Positions 1-7,731 of a stretch of DNA of 9,609 nt are shown piece by piece. Below the pieces are notes generated by a model, which worked only from the letters and a program-made list of their open reading frames with translations, had not been told where the DNA came from and ran no database searches. The position numbers and the translations under genes were made by a program. This DNA is from Azoarcus sp. (GTDB lineage: Bacteria > Pseudomonadota > Gammaproteobacteria > Burkholderiales > Rhodocyclaceae): assembly GCA_031259795.1 (NCBI GenBank), contig JAIRLA010000272.1, forward strand, positions 1 to 9,609, given 5' to 3'. Every line of letters starts with the position of its first letter. Positions within the stretch are counted from its first letter, which is position 1.

Positions 1-1053
1 GGCGACAACATCACCGGAATCATCGACCCGAGCGGCTCGCGCGCGTGGACGCACGACGCGGGCAACAAGATCAGCCAGGCGCCGTACAAATACGACGCCA
101 ACGGCAACCGGACGGAAGATGAAAAGCACACCTACAAGTGGGACGCGGAAAACCGCCTGATCCAGATCGGCTACAAGGCCGATCCGCAGAAGAGCACGGA
201 GTTCAAATACGACGGGCAGGGCAGGAGGGTTGCCATTATCGAAAAAACGGGCGCGAGCACAAAGGAAACCCGCTATACGTGGTGCGGCGATACGATCTGC
301 CAAGCGCGGGATGGCAATGACCAGCCGCTTGCGTATTACTTCGGCGAAGGAACCTTCCGCCCGGAACCGGGTACGCCAGTAAGCAAATTCCAGGGCGAAC
401 GGGAGTATTACGCCAAGGACCACCTTGGTTCGGTGCGGGATGTGCTGGATCAACAGGGCAATGTAACCGCGAGCTACGACTACGATCCGTATGGGAAGCT
501 GACCAATAGCCCGGCAACACTGCCGGAGTTTGGCTACGCGGGGATGCAGTTCCATGCGCCGAGCGGGTTGTATTTGACGAAGTATCGGATTTATGAGCCG
601 GGAACGGGGCGGTGGCTTTCGAGGGATCCGATTGGAGAAGAAGGCGGGATCAACCTTTATGGGTATGTGGGAGGTGATCCGCTCAACTACAACGATCCGA
701 CGGGAGAGTTTGGGATTGTAGGTGGAGTTTTGGGAATAGCGATTAATTTTGGAGGCCAGTTTGCCATCAACTTATGGCAATCGGATTGGGACTGGAGGCG
801 TTCATTGAGATGTGTCGATTATTTTGACGTCGTAGTTGCTGGCATCTGGGGTTTCTATGGGCCGACAGGTTTTGCCCAAGGCATTATGGGAAAACCTGGT
901 GGCGGAATGACAGGCCGCGAAGCGCAACGAGCATTTTGGCGTAATTGGTTACCTGGTGGCATGCTTATAAGGGGGACGAATATTCGGACGGATGATTGTG
1001 AGTGCAAAGGTTTGAATTTGGGAGGCGTTTTAGGAACTATTCTTCAATGGTAA
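1..1053 (+). CDS. Rhs/YD-repeat protein, C-terminal part with variable toxin tip (5' end outside window)
   Basis: The frame is open from base 1 to the TAA at 1051-1053, giving 350 residues of a larger protein. Residues 1-135 hold YD-type repeats (YKYDANGNR, YKWDAENRL, FKYDGQGRR). Residues 140-146 are DHLGSVR, and 203-212 are GRWLSRDPIG followed by INLYGYVGGDPLNYNDPTG, the standard end of an Rhs core. In this family the core forms a shell around a C-terminal toxin that varies between strains and is delivered by a secretion system (established knowledge). Here the tip is residues 236-350 (bases 706-1050): two glycine-rich hydrophobic stretches (GIVGGVLGIAINFGGQ and FDVVVAGIWGFYGPTGF), then a shorter polar part with a DDCECKG motif. 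I do not recognise the toxin family. GC falls near the core/tip border, as expected of exchangeable tips. The family call is firm; the activity is unknown. Confidence 0.93.
   Translation, partial: GDNITGIIDPSGSRAWTHDAGNKISQAPYKYDANGNRTEDEKHTYKWDAENRLIQIGYKADPQKSTEFKYDGQGRRVAIIEKTGASTKETRYTWCGDTICQARDGNDQPLAYYFGEGTFRPEPGTPVSKFQGEREYYAKDHLGSVRDVLDQQGNVTASYDYDPYGKLTNSPATLPEFGYAGMQFHAPSGLYLTKYRIYEPGTGRWLSRDPIGEEGGINLYGYVGGDPLNYNDPTGEFGIVGGVLGIAINFGGQFAINLWQSDWDWRRSLRCVDYFDVVVAGIWGFYGPTGFAQGIMGKPGGGMTGREAQRAFWRNWLPGGMLIRGTNIRTDDCECKGLNLGGVLGTILQW
1032..1035 (+). promoter_or_regulatory. Candidate ribosome binding site for the downstream immunity gene
   Basis: AGGA lies 11 bases before the ATG at 1047, inside the last codons of the Rhs gene. 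It favours 1047 over the in-frame ATGs at 1002 and 1056. A GGAG at 1021-1024 lies too far upstream for this start. Confidence 0.4.
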
Positions 1054-1679
1054 GCATGATTTTGTTTGATAGAACTGTCTGGGAGATCCTTGTATTATCG
1101 GGTTCCGTGATCTTGGGAATCGTTTATGGGATCTCTCAACATAAAGGAAAGCTTTATCAATACTCTCCGATTATCTATGGTACGACTGTGGGGATAATTT
1201 CAACATGCCTTGGCTATGCAGAGGTAGAGTTTTTTGTGCTGTTATTGGGGTTCGTAATCGCTGGAATTATTGCCGATGTTTTTTGGGAAAAAGGAAAGAT
1301 CTATCGGTTTGTACAGGCTATTTATGCTGTAGCTGTGAGTGGTATTGCAATATGTCTTAAATATATTGTGATCGAAGAAATCTTAATATTGTTTACAGTT
1401 TTTGGCCTGTTGTCATCAACAGTCATCAGCGGGATTTCTTGGAATAATGGATGGGCTGCCAGATATGCACCGATTATATATTGCGCATTTACAGGGGTTG
1501 CTGCTGTGGCTCTAGGATGGGCAGCTAAACCGTCTGATACTTTGCTTGATCGTCTAGAAATCGTCATGGGATGGGTGTTTATAGGGGTAGGATTTTGGTT
1601 TGCTGTGTTGCTTGAGAGATGGGATGATAAAAGGAAGAGAAAAAATTCTGTTTACAATAAGCGAAATAAATGTGAATAA
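1047..1679 (+). CDS. Seven-helix membrane protein, probable immunity protein to the Rhs tip
   Basis: A 210-residue, strongly hydrophobic protein. Its ATG at 1047 overlaps the Rhs stop (ATGGTAA), so the two are probably co-translated. Helices are predicted by eye at about residues 13-29, 41-57, 61-79, 89-106, 111-130, 141-158 and 171-189. Positive residues lie in the loops after helices 1, 3 and 5 and in the tail (KRKRKN), which fits N-out, C-in topology. The protein has a threefold repeat: each unit begins E-[IF]-[LF]-[VI]-L, has a GK[LI]Y-like loop (HKGKLY, EKGKIY, NNGWAA), then a second helix IY-x12-[YW] (IIYG...LGY, AIYA...LKY, IIYC...LGW). It is AT-rich (19 of 60 bases are G or C in 1321-1380, against 34 of 60 in 2461-2520), suggesting horizontal exchange with the tip. 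I recognise no family. The immunity role is inferred from position directly after an Rhs tip, overlap and composition. An unrelated small membrane protein is the alternative. Confidence 0.75.
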   Translation: MVSMILFDRTVWEILVLSGSVILGIVYGISQHKGKLYQYSPIIYGTTVGIISTCLGYAEVEFFVLLLGFVIAGIIADVFWEKGKIYRFVQAIYAVAVSGIAICLKYIVIEEILILFTVFGLLSSTVISGISWNNGWAARYAPIIYCAFTGVAAVALGWAAKPSDTLLDRLEIVMGWVFIGVGFWFAVLLERWDDKRKRKNSVYNKRNKCE

Positions 1680-1929
1680 ACAGGTTATTGCTTTAAACTT
1701 TTTGCAAAACTCCTCAAAATCGAAGCGGCAACGCCCGCGAAGCTGTACTGCGTAACGTCTCTGGCGCGGAAATCGCCGAGCAAGGAGCAAGACCTGAAAA
1801 AACGCTTCCCCGGTACGGTACGGAAACAAGCCGCTCCTGAACCGGCTGGCGTCCCCTTGCCTTTCCGAACGACGACTCCCGAGTCCCGGACGGCGGTTCC
1901 GTTTTATTGTGAAAGCCTCCCCCCTCGTC

Positions 1930-1957
1930 ATTGCGAGGCGCGAAGCGCCGTGGCAAT
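1930..1957. repeat. REP-like imperfect palindrome (CATTGCGAG...GGCAATC type)
   Basis: Outer arms ATTGC (1930-1934) and GCAAT (1953-1957) enclose inner arms GGCGC (1937-1941) and GCGCC (1945-1949) with a GAA loop. The motif CATTGCGAG...GGCAATCC is a dispersed intergenic palindrome seen in many bacterial genomes (recalled, not searched). It lies between two convergent genes, a usual place for such elements. Confidence 0.65.
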
Positions 1958-1972
1958 CCAGTTCGTTCCACC

Positions 1973-1991
1973 CGGCGCGCAGCGCCGCTGA
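1973..1991. repeat. 19-base direct repeat, left copy (with short hairpin)
   Basis: CGGCGCGCAGCGCCGCTGA is identical to 8774-8792. Within it CGGCGC-GCA-GCGCCG forms a 6-bp stem with a three-base loop. It begins just beyond the prmB stop on the minus strand and could act in 3'-end formation there, although no T-tract follows on either strand. Confidence 0.6.
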
Positions 1992-1992
1992 A

Positions 1993-3033
1993 TCAAATCT
2001 GGCCCTCGATCCCCGGTTCCTGATCCTTGATGAGTAAATCCTCGCGCCGCAGCAGGAAAATGCCGTTTGCGCCGTCGTGGGTCGAGAGCCAGGCGAATGG
2101 TAGTTCCGGGAAGGCGTCTTCGACGATGTGGCGGTTGTGGCCGACTTCGACCGCGAGGAAGCCTTCGGGGTAGAGATGGCGCGCGGCCCCGGCAAGCAGG
2201 CGGCGAACCACGTCGAGACCGTCGTCGCCGGCGGTGAGCGCCATGCGCGGTTCATGGAGGTATTCGGGAGGCAGGGTCGCCATCGCTTCGGTGGTGACGT
2301 AGGGCGGATTGCTGATGATGAGGTCGAAACGGCGTTCGCCCAGTCCGTCGAAGACGTCGCTTTGCACGAGTTCGATGCGCTTGCCGTGCCCGTAATCCTC
2401 GATGTTGCGCCGCGCTACGTCGAGCGCTCCGGGCGAGAGGTCGGCGGCCACGATGTCGGCGTTGAGAAAGGTTTCGGCCATCATGATCGCCAGGCATCCC
2501 GAACCCGTGCACAGATCGAGCGCGGCGGTGACGGTTTCCGGGTCGTCGATCCAGGGGACGAGGCCGCGAGGCAGTTGTTCGGCAAAGTAGGAGCGCGGCA
2601 CGATGACCCGCGCGTCGACGTAGAAACGCCAGTCGCCAAGCCAGGCTTCGTTGACCAGATAGGCGGTGGGGATGCGCTCGTCGGCGCGGCGCGCGATGTT
2701 CTCGAACAGTTCGACGCGCTCGTTGCCCGGGATACAGGCGTCGAGAAAGGGGTCGAGCCGGTCGGGCGGCAGCGACAGGGTGGAGAGGATCAGCCATGCC
2801 GCTTCGTCGAAGGTGTTGGTGGCGCCGTGGCCGCAGAAAATGCCGGCGCGATTGAAACGGGTGATGGCGTAGCGCAGCCAGTCGCGCACGGTGACGAGTT
2901 CGGCCAGCGGCCCGTCTTCGTGCTCGTGCTCGTGCGCGCGCTCGCCTTCGCTTTCGCCCTCGCCGCCATGATGGCGGTCGCAATCGTTGCCACAGTCATG
3001 GCTGGGGCGCTGGTTTTGTGTTTTGTCGTTCAT
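1993..3033 (-). CDS. prmB: Ribosomal protein L3 N5-glutamine methyltransferase
   Basis: A 346-residue SAM-dependent methyltransferase. The family methylates the glutamine side chain of ribosomal protein L3 in the cytoplasm. Visible motifs are LVTVRDWLRYAITRFN (47-62) of the N-terminal helical domain, VPRSYFAEQL (145-154) typical of PrmB, the SAM-binding motif DLCTGSGC (173-180), the acidic D198 in AADLS, and the catalytic NPPY (242-245) that holds the substrate amide. EPRMALTAGDDGL (261-273) follows. PrmC (release factor methyltransferase) shares NPPY, but the VPRS segment and length favour PrmB. The ATG at 3033 has GGAG ten bases upstream and a four-base ATGA overlap with a possible 25-codon leader. 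Residues 12-40 form an unusual His/Cys/acid-rich extension (HDCGNDCDRHH, then HEHEHED) before the domain starts. Last gene of the dap cluster. Confidence 0.92.
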   Translation of the reverse strand: MNDKTQNQRPSHDCGNDCDRHHGGEGESEGERAHEHEHEDGPLAELVTVRDWLRYAITRFNRAGIFCGHGATNTFDEAAWLILSTLSLPPDRLDPFLDACIPGNERVELFENIARRADERIPTAYLVNEAWLGDWRFYVDARVIVPRSYFAEQLPRGLVPWIDDPETVTAALDLCTGSGCLAIMMAETFLNADIVAADLSPGALDVARRNIEDYGHGKRIELVQSDVFDGLGERRFDLIISNPPYVTTEAMATLPPEYLHEPRMALTAGDDGLDVVRRLLAGAARHLYPEGFLAVEVGHNRHIVEDAFPELPFAWLSTHDGANGIFLLRREDLLIKDQEPGIEGQI

Positions 3034-3107
3034 CGGGAACCGACTCCGGTTGAAAGCGCTTTTTCCAGGGAATGATCGGGCGCGGCGGGGGCGCGGCGTC
3101 TTTCCAT
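3030..3107 (-). CDS. Possible 25-codon leader ORF overlapping prmB start
   Basis: ATG at 3107 to TGA at 3030-3032 encodes MERRRAPAAPDHSLEKALST and five more residues. Its stop overlaps the prmB start as ATGA, the classical arrangement for translational coupling. It fills most of the 106-base dapE-prmB gap. No good ribosome binding site precedes its ATG, and a frame this short can arise by chance in GC-rich DNA. Confidence 0.25.
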   Translation of the reverse strand: MERRRAPAAPDHSLEKALSTGVGSR

Positions 3108-3139
3108 GTGGGTTTGCCCGGTCAAGGGCGCGGATTGAA

Positions 3140-4312
<1,173 letters not shown>

Positions 4313-5488
4313 TCAACTGTCTGTGTTGAGGGTGAAGGAGCGGAACGATGCGCTGTTGGGCTGCGTTTGCTCGAACTGGGGGATGCTCAGGAGGGTATCC
4401 GTTTCGGTGTTGCGCTTGCGCAGCGCGTTGGTGTCGCCATTGTTGATGAGCCAGTGCAGGTTGGTGGGCGAGTCGGCGTTGGCGAGCGCTTCTTCGAGGG
4501 TGATGAGTTTTTCGTGGTGCAGGCGGTAGAGATCCTGCTCGAAGGTCTGCGAGCCGGGGGCGAGGGCTTGTTCCATGGCCTCCTTGATGCCGCTCAGTTC
4601 GCCCATCTGGATCAGGTCGGCGATGTGGCGGGTATTCATCAGGATTTCCACCGCCGGGATGCGCTGGCCGCTGGGCTTGTACACCAAGCGCTGCGAAATG
4701 ATGCTGCGCAGCGCCACCGAGAGGTCGAGGTAGAGCAGCCCCCGGTTTTCGAGCGGGAAGAAATTGACGATGCGGTTGAGCGCGTGATAGGCGTTGTTGG
4801 CGTGCAGGGTCGCCAGGCAGAGGTGGCCGGTCTGCGAATAGGCGAGCGCCGCCTGCATGGTTTCGCGGTCGCGGATTTCGCCGATCAGGATGCAGTCGGG
4901 CGCCTGCCGCATCGCGTTGCGCAGGGCGTTGTGCCAGCTATGGGTGTCGATGCCGACTTCGCGCTGGTTGACGATGGATTTCTGGTGGCGGAAGAGGAAT
5001 TCGATCGGGTCTTCGACCGTGAGCACGTGCCCGGTACAGTTGCGCAGGCGATGGTCGATCATCGCCGCCAGCGAGGTCGATTTGCCCGAGCCGGTCGCGC
5101 CCACGACCAGCACCAGGCCGCGTTTTTCCAGTACCAGCTCGTTGAGGATCAGCGGCAGCCCCAGCGTGTCGATGGTGGGGATGGCGCTCTGGATGAAACG
5201 CACCACGACCGCTACCGAATTGCGCTGCCAGAACACGTTGATGCGGAAATTGCCCAGGTCCTGCCGCCCGAAGGAGAGATTGATCTCGCGTTCGTGCTCG
5301 AACGTCCTGACCTGCTCGGGCGTCATCATCTCGTAGATCATTTTCTGGATCATGGGCGGCTCCATGATCTGCTGGTTGATCGGGAGAGAGACGCCCTGGA
5401 TCTTGATGTGGATCGGCGCGCCGGCGGTCACGAAAATATCCGAGGCCTGCTTTTCGGCCATGAGGGTGAACAATTTTTCAAAGACCAT
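4313..5488 (-). CDS. pilU: Type IV pilus retraction ATPase PilU
   Basis: A 391-residue secretion-ATPase-superfamily (PilT/PilU) protein. These hexameric cytoplasmic ATPases depolymerise pilin during twitching; PilU assists PilT. The N-terminal PAS-like domain begins FEKLFTLMAEKQASDIFVTA. The RecA-like domain has Walker A GATGSGKST (130-138), the Asp box VEDPIEF (158-164), Walker B CILIGEIRD (199-207) and the His box TGHLCLATLHANNA (220-233). A C-terminal extension beyond about residue 345 ends in a polar tail. Overall sequence style and length point to PilU rather than PilT. The start at 5488 was chosen because family homology begins there (MVFEKL); the frame extends further upstream but only into dapD sequence. 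GGAA lies about 11 bases upstream. It sits between dapD (46-base gap) and dapE (3-base gap), so it is probably co-transcribed with lysine genes. No pilT is in the window. Confidence 0.92.
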   Translation of the reverse strand: MVFEKLFTLMAEKQASDIFVTAGAPIHIKIQGVSLPINQQIMEPPMIQKMIYEMMTPEQVRTFEHEREINLSFGRQDLGNFRINVFWQRNSVAVVVRFIQSAIPTIDTLGLPLILNELVLEKRGLVLVVGATGSGKSTSLAAMIDHRLRNCTGHVLTVEDPIEFLFRHQKSIVNQREVGIDTHSWHNALRNAMRQAPDCILIGEIRDRETMQAALAYSQTGHLCLATLHANNAYHALNRIVNFFPLENRGLLYLDLSVALRSIISQRLVYKPSGQRIPAVEILMNTRHIADLIQMGELSGIKEAMEQALAPGSQTFEQDLYRLHHEKLITLEEALANADSPTNLHWLINNGDTNALRKRNTETDTLLSIPQFEQTQPNSASFRSFTLNTDS

Positions 5489-5534
5489 GGCGGCGGTTTC
5501 CGGATATACGGGGATCGGGAGGGGAAGGCTTTGT

Positions 5535-6353
5535 CTATGTGCGCAGCAGCTCGTTGATCGAGGTTTTGGCGCGCGTCCGGGCATCGACGCGCTTGACAAT
5601 GACAGCGCAGTACAGACTGTATTTTCCGTCGGCGGCGGGCAAGCTGCCCGGTACTACTACCGATCCGGCGGGGACTCTGCCGTAGAGAACCTGACCGCTT
5701 TCACGGTCGTAGATTTTGGTGCTCTGTCCGATATAGACGCCCATCGACAATACCGCGTTTTCTTCGATGATGACGCCTTCGACCACTTCGGAGCGCGCGC
5801 CGATGAAGACGTTGTCCTCGACGATCACCGGCCCGGCCTGGACGGGTTCGAGCACGCCGCCGATGCCCACGCCGCCCGAAAGGTGCACATTCTTGCCGAT
5901 CTGGGCGCAAGAGCCGACGGTCGCCCAGGTATCGACCATCGTGCCTTCCTCGATGCGCGCGCCGATATTGACATAGGAAGGCATCAGCACCACGTTCGGA
6001 GCGATGAAACTGCCCCGCCGCGCCACCGCCGGCGGTACGACGCGAAAGCCCCCGGCGCGGAATTGCTCCGGAGTGTAATCGCCGAACTTGGCGGGCACCT
6101 TGTCGAAGAAATTGAGACCGCCCGCGCCGGAGACTTCGTTGTCCCGCAGGCGGAAAGAGATCAGCACCGCTTTCTTGATCCACTGGTTGACCGTCCACTG
6201 CCCGTCCTTTTTCCCGGCCACGCGCAGGGCACCGGAGTCCAGCCCGGCGATCACCGCCTCGACCGCGTCGCGCACCGCGGCGGGCGCGGTGGCGGGAGAC
6301 AGGCTGGCGCGGTTGTCGAAAGCGTCATCAATGATTTTCTGGAGTTCTTGCAT
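5535..6353 (-). CDS. dapD: Tetrahydrodipicolinate N-succinyltransferase
   Basis: A 272-residue enzyme that transfers succinyl from succinyl-CoA to tetrahydrodipicolinate, the first step of the succinylase branch of diaminopimelate synthesis. Residues 1-100 form the N-terminal helical domain ([37 protein letters not shown]). Residues about 105-235 are the left-handed parallel beta-helix with hexapeptide repeats ([57 protein letters not shown]). D141 and E189 fall at the positions I recall as catalytic in characterised DapD enzymes. Length is normal for the family (about 274). The ATG at 6353 has a clear AGGA six bases upstream. It follows dapC after 87 bases containing short repeats. Confidence 0.96.
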   Translation of the reverse strand: MQELQKIIDDAFDNRASLSPATAPAAVRDAVEAVIAGLDSGALRVAGKKDGQWTVNQWIKKAVLISFRLRDNEVSGAGGLNFFDKVPAKFGDYTPEQFRAGGFRVVPPAVARRGSFIAPNVVLMPSYVNIGARIEEGTMVDTWATVGSCAQIGKNVHLSGGVGIGGVLEPVQAGPVIVEDNVFIGARSEVVEGVIIEENAVLSMGVYIGQSTKIYDRESGQVLYGRVPAGSVVVPGSLPAADGKYSLYCAVIVKRVDARTRAKTSINELLRT

Positions 6354-6359
6354 GAGTGT

Positions 6360-6363
6360 TCCT
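6360..6363 (-). promoter_or_regulatory. Ribosome binding site of dapD
   Basis: On the minus strand AGGA lies six bases before the ATG, within CAGGAACACTC. It is the clearest ribosome binding site in the cluster and fixes the dapD start. Confidence 0.6.
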
Positions 6364-6403
6364 GTGAGAAAAGAAGCGGGAGAAGCGGGGTGAAAAATGA
6401 AAC

Positions 6404-6431
6404 GGAATGGAGCGAAACAAAATGGAATGGA
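6404..6431. repeat. Two 8-base repeats 20 bases apart in the dapC-dapD gap
   Basis: GGAATGGA occurs at 6404-6411 and again at 6424-6431, exactly 20 bases apart, in a purine-rich tract of the plus strand. A second short repeat, GAAGCGGG, lies at 6373-6380 and 6382-6389, nine bases apart. The two-turn spacing could mark a paired protein site, but simple sequence drift is equally possible. Confidence 0.45.
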
Positions 6432-6440
6432 CGAAAAGCC

Positions 6441-7640
6441 TTACGACGAAAGCTTCCGGCAGAAGGCGGCGATACGTTCGGCGGCCTCGACACATTCATC
6501 GCAGGTCGCCACGAGCGCGATGCGCACGAAACCCGCGCCGGGGTTGACGCCGTCCGCCTCGCGGGCGAGAAAGCTGCCGGGCAGCACCGTCACATTGTAT
6601 TCAGCCTGCAAACGGCGGGCGAATTCGGTATCGGACAGCGGCGTGCGCGCCCACAGATAAAACCCGGCCTCGGGGCGGCCGACATCGAGGCAGGACGCGA
6701 GGATCGGCAGGACATCCGCGAATTTCTCGCGGTACAGCCGCCGGTTCTCGGCCACATGCGTTTCGTTGCCCCAGGCCACTGTCGAAGCCGCCTGCACCGC
6801 CGGATTCATCTGGCAGCCCTGGTAAGTGCGATAGAGCAGGAAATCTTTCAGGATGTGCGCGTCGCCCGCGACGAACCCCGAGCGCAGCCCCGGCACGTTC
6901 GAGCGCTTGGAAAGACTGGTGAACATGACGATATTGCGGTAATCGAACCGCCCGAGCCTGTGGGCCGCGGCGAGCGCGCCGGACGGCGGGGCGTCGTCGT
7001 CGAAATAAATCTCGCCGTAGCATTCGTCCGAAGCGATGACGAAACCGTACTGGTCGGACAAATCGAACAAGCGTTTCCATTCTTCCAGCCGCAGCACGCG
7101 CCCGCTCGGATTGCCCGGTGAACATACGTAGACGAGCTGCGTATCGGCGAGCGCGGCGGGCGGGAGCGCGTCGTAGTTCGAGCGGAACCCGTCTTCCGGC
7201 AAGTTATTCACGAAAACCGGCGTCGCGCCCGCCAACAGCGCCGCGCCTTCGTAGATTTGGTAAAACGGATTGGGGCACAGCACCTTGGCATTGGGGCGGC
7301 GGCTGTCGATCACGCACTGCGCAATGGCGAAAAGCGCCTCGCGCGTGCCGTTGACCGGGATGATCTGCTTGTTGACATCGAGCTGGGGCAAGCCATGGCG
7401 CCACGACAACCAAGTGGCGATGGATTCGCGCAATTCCAGACTGCCCAGCGTGGCGGGATAGGAAGACAAGCCATCGAGGTGCGCGGCCAGCGTCTCGCCG
7501 ATGAAGCGGGGCGTGACGTGGCGCGGCTCGCCGATCGAAAGCAGGATCGGTTCGAGATCCGCGGGCGCGACGATGCCATCGAACAGGCGGCGCAATTTCT
7601 CGAAAGGGTAAGGCTGGAGGCGGGCGAGATTCGGATTCAC
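6441..7640 (-). CDS. dapC: N-succinyldiaminopimelate aminotransferase
   Basis: A 399-residue class I/II PLP-dependent aminotransferase, which in this context converts N-succinyl-2-amino-6-ketopimelate plus glutamate to N-succinyl-LL-diaminopimelate. The N-terminus NPNLARLQPYPFEKLRRLF is characteristic of betaproteobacterial DapC (recalled). Visible sites are SIGEPRH (35-41), NGTREALF (97-104), CSPGNPSG (173-180) with N177, SDECYGEIYF (204-213) with D205 for the pyridine nitrogen, SLSKRSNVPGLRSGF (242-256) with Schiff-base K245, and FVRIAL (371-376) with carboxylate-binding R373. I use the GTG at 7640 because family homology starts there; an upstream ATG at 7718 would add 26 residues with no family look. 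No strong ribosome binding site is seen. It is the first dap gene of the cluster, and adjacency to dapD and dapE supports this substrate over other aminotransferase functions. Confidence 0.93.
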   Translation of the reverse strand: MNPNLARLQPYPFEKLRRLFDGIVAPADLEPILLSIGEPRHVTPRFIGETLAAHLDGLSSYPATLGSLELRESIATWLSWRHGLPQLDVNKQIIPVNGTREALFAIAQCVIDSRRPNAKVLCPNPFYQIYEGAALLAGATPVFVNNLPEDGFRSNYDALPPAALADTQLVYVCSPGNPSGRVLRLEEWKRLFDLSDQYGFVIASDECYGEIYFDDDAPPSGALAAAHRLGRFDYRNIVMFTSLSKRSNVPGLRSGFVAGDAHILKDFLLYRTYQGCQMNPAVQAASTVAWGNETHVAENRRLYREKFADVLPILASCLDVGRPEAGFYLWARTPLSDTEFARRLQAEYNVTVLPGSFLAREADGVNPGAGFVRIALVATCDECVEAAERIAAFCRKLSS

Positions 7641-7731
7641 GGTATGCGATCGGCGGCGGATGAAGAAACATGGCCCGGATGCGGCAGCGCCAACCGGACT
7701 TCCGCGCAAGGGTAACATCAGGAGACGGGGA

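Larger units (their letters stand above)
1680..1992. other. Convergent intergenic region with palindromic repeats
   Basis: This stretch lies between the stop of the putative immunity gene (plus strand) and the stop of prmB (minus strand). The plus-strand frame after the immunity stop stays open for about 100 codons (1680 to the TGA at 1989-1991) but contains no ATG, and its end is a translation of the palindromic repeat. I therefore do not call a gene. No T-tract terminator is visible after the immunity gene. GC rises again from about 1715. The hairpins at 1930-1957 and 1973-1987 are the only clear structures, and they could stop converging transcription. Confidence 0.6.

Noticed and set aside
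1002..1046. Upstream ATG at 1002 as start of the immunity gene
   Set aside because: It would add 15 polar residues encoded within the Rhs 3' end; the ATG at 1047 has a better-placed AGGA and gives the stop/start overlap typical of such pairs.
2128..3075. 315-codon plus-strand frame opposite prmB
   Set aside because: Antisense shadow of prmB with low-complexity Val/Gly/Asp composition and no motif.
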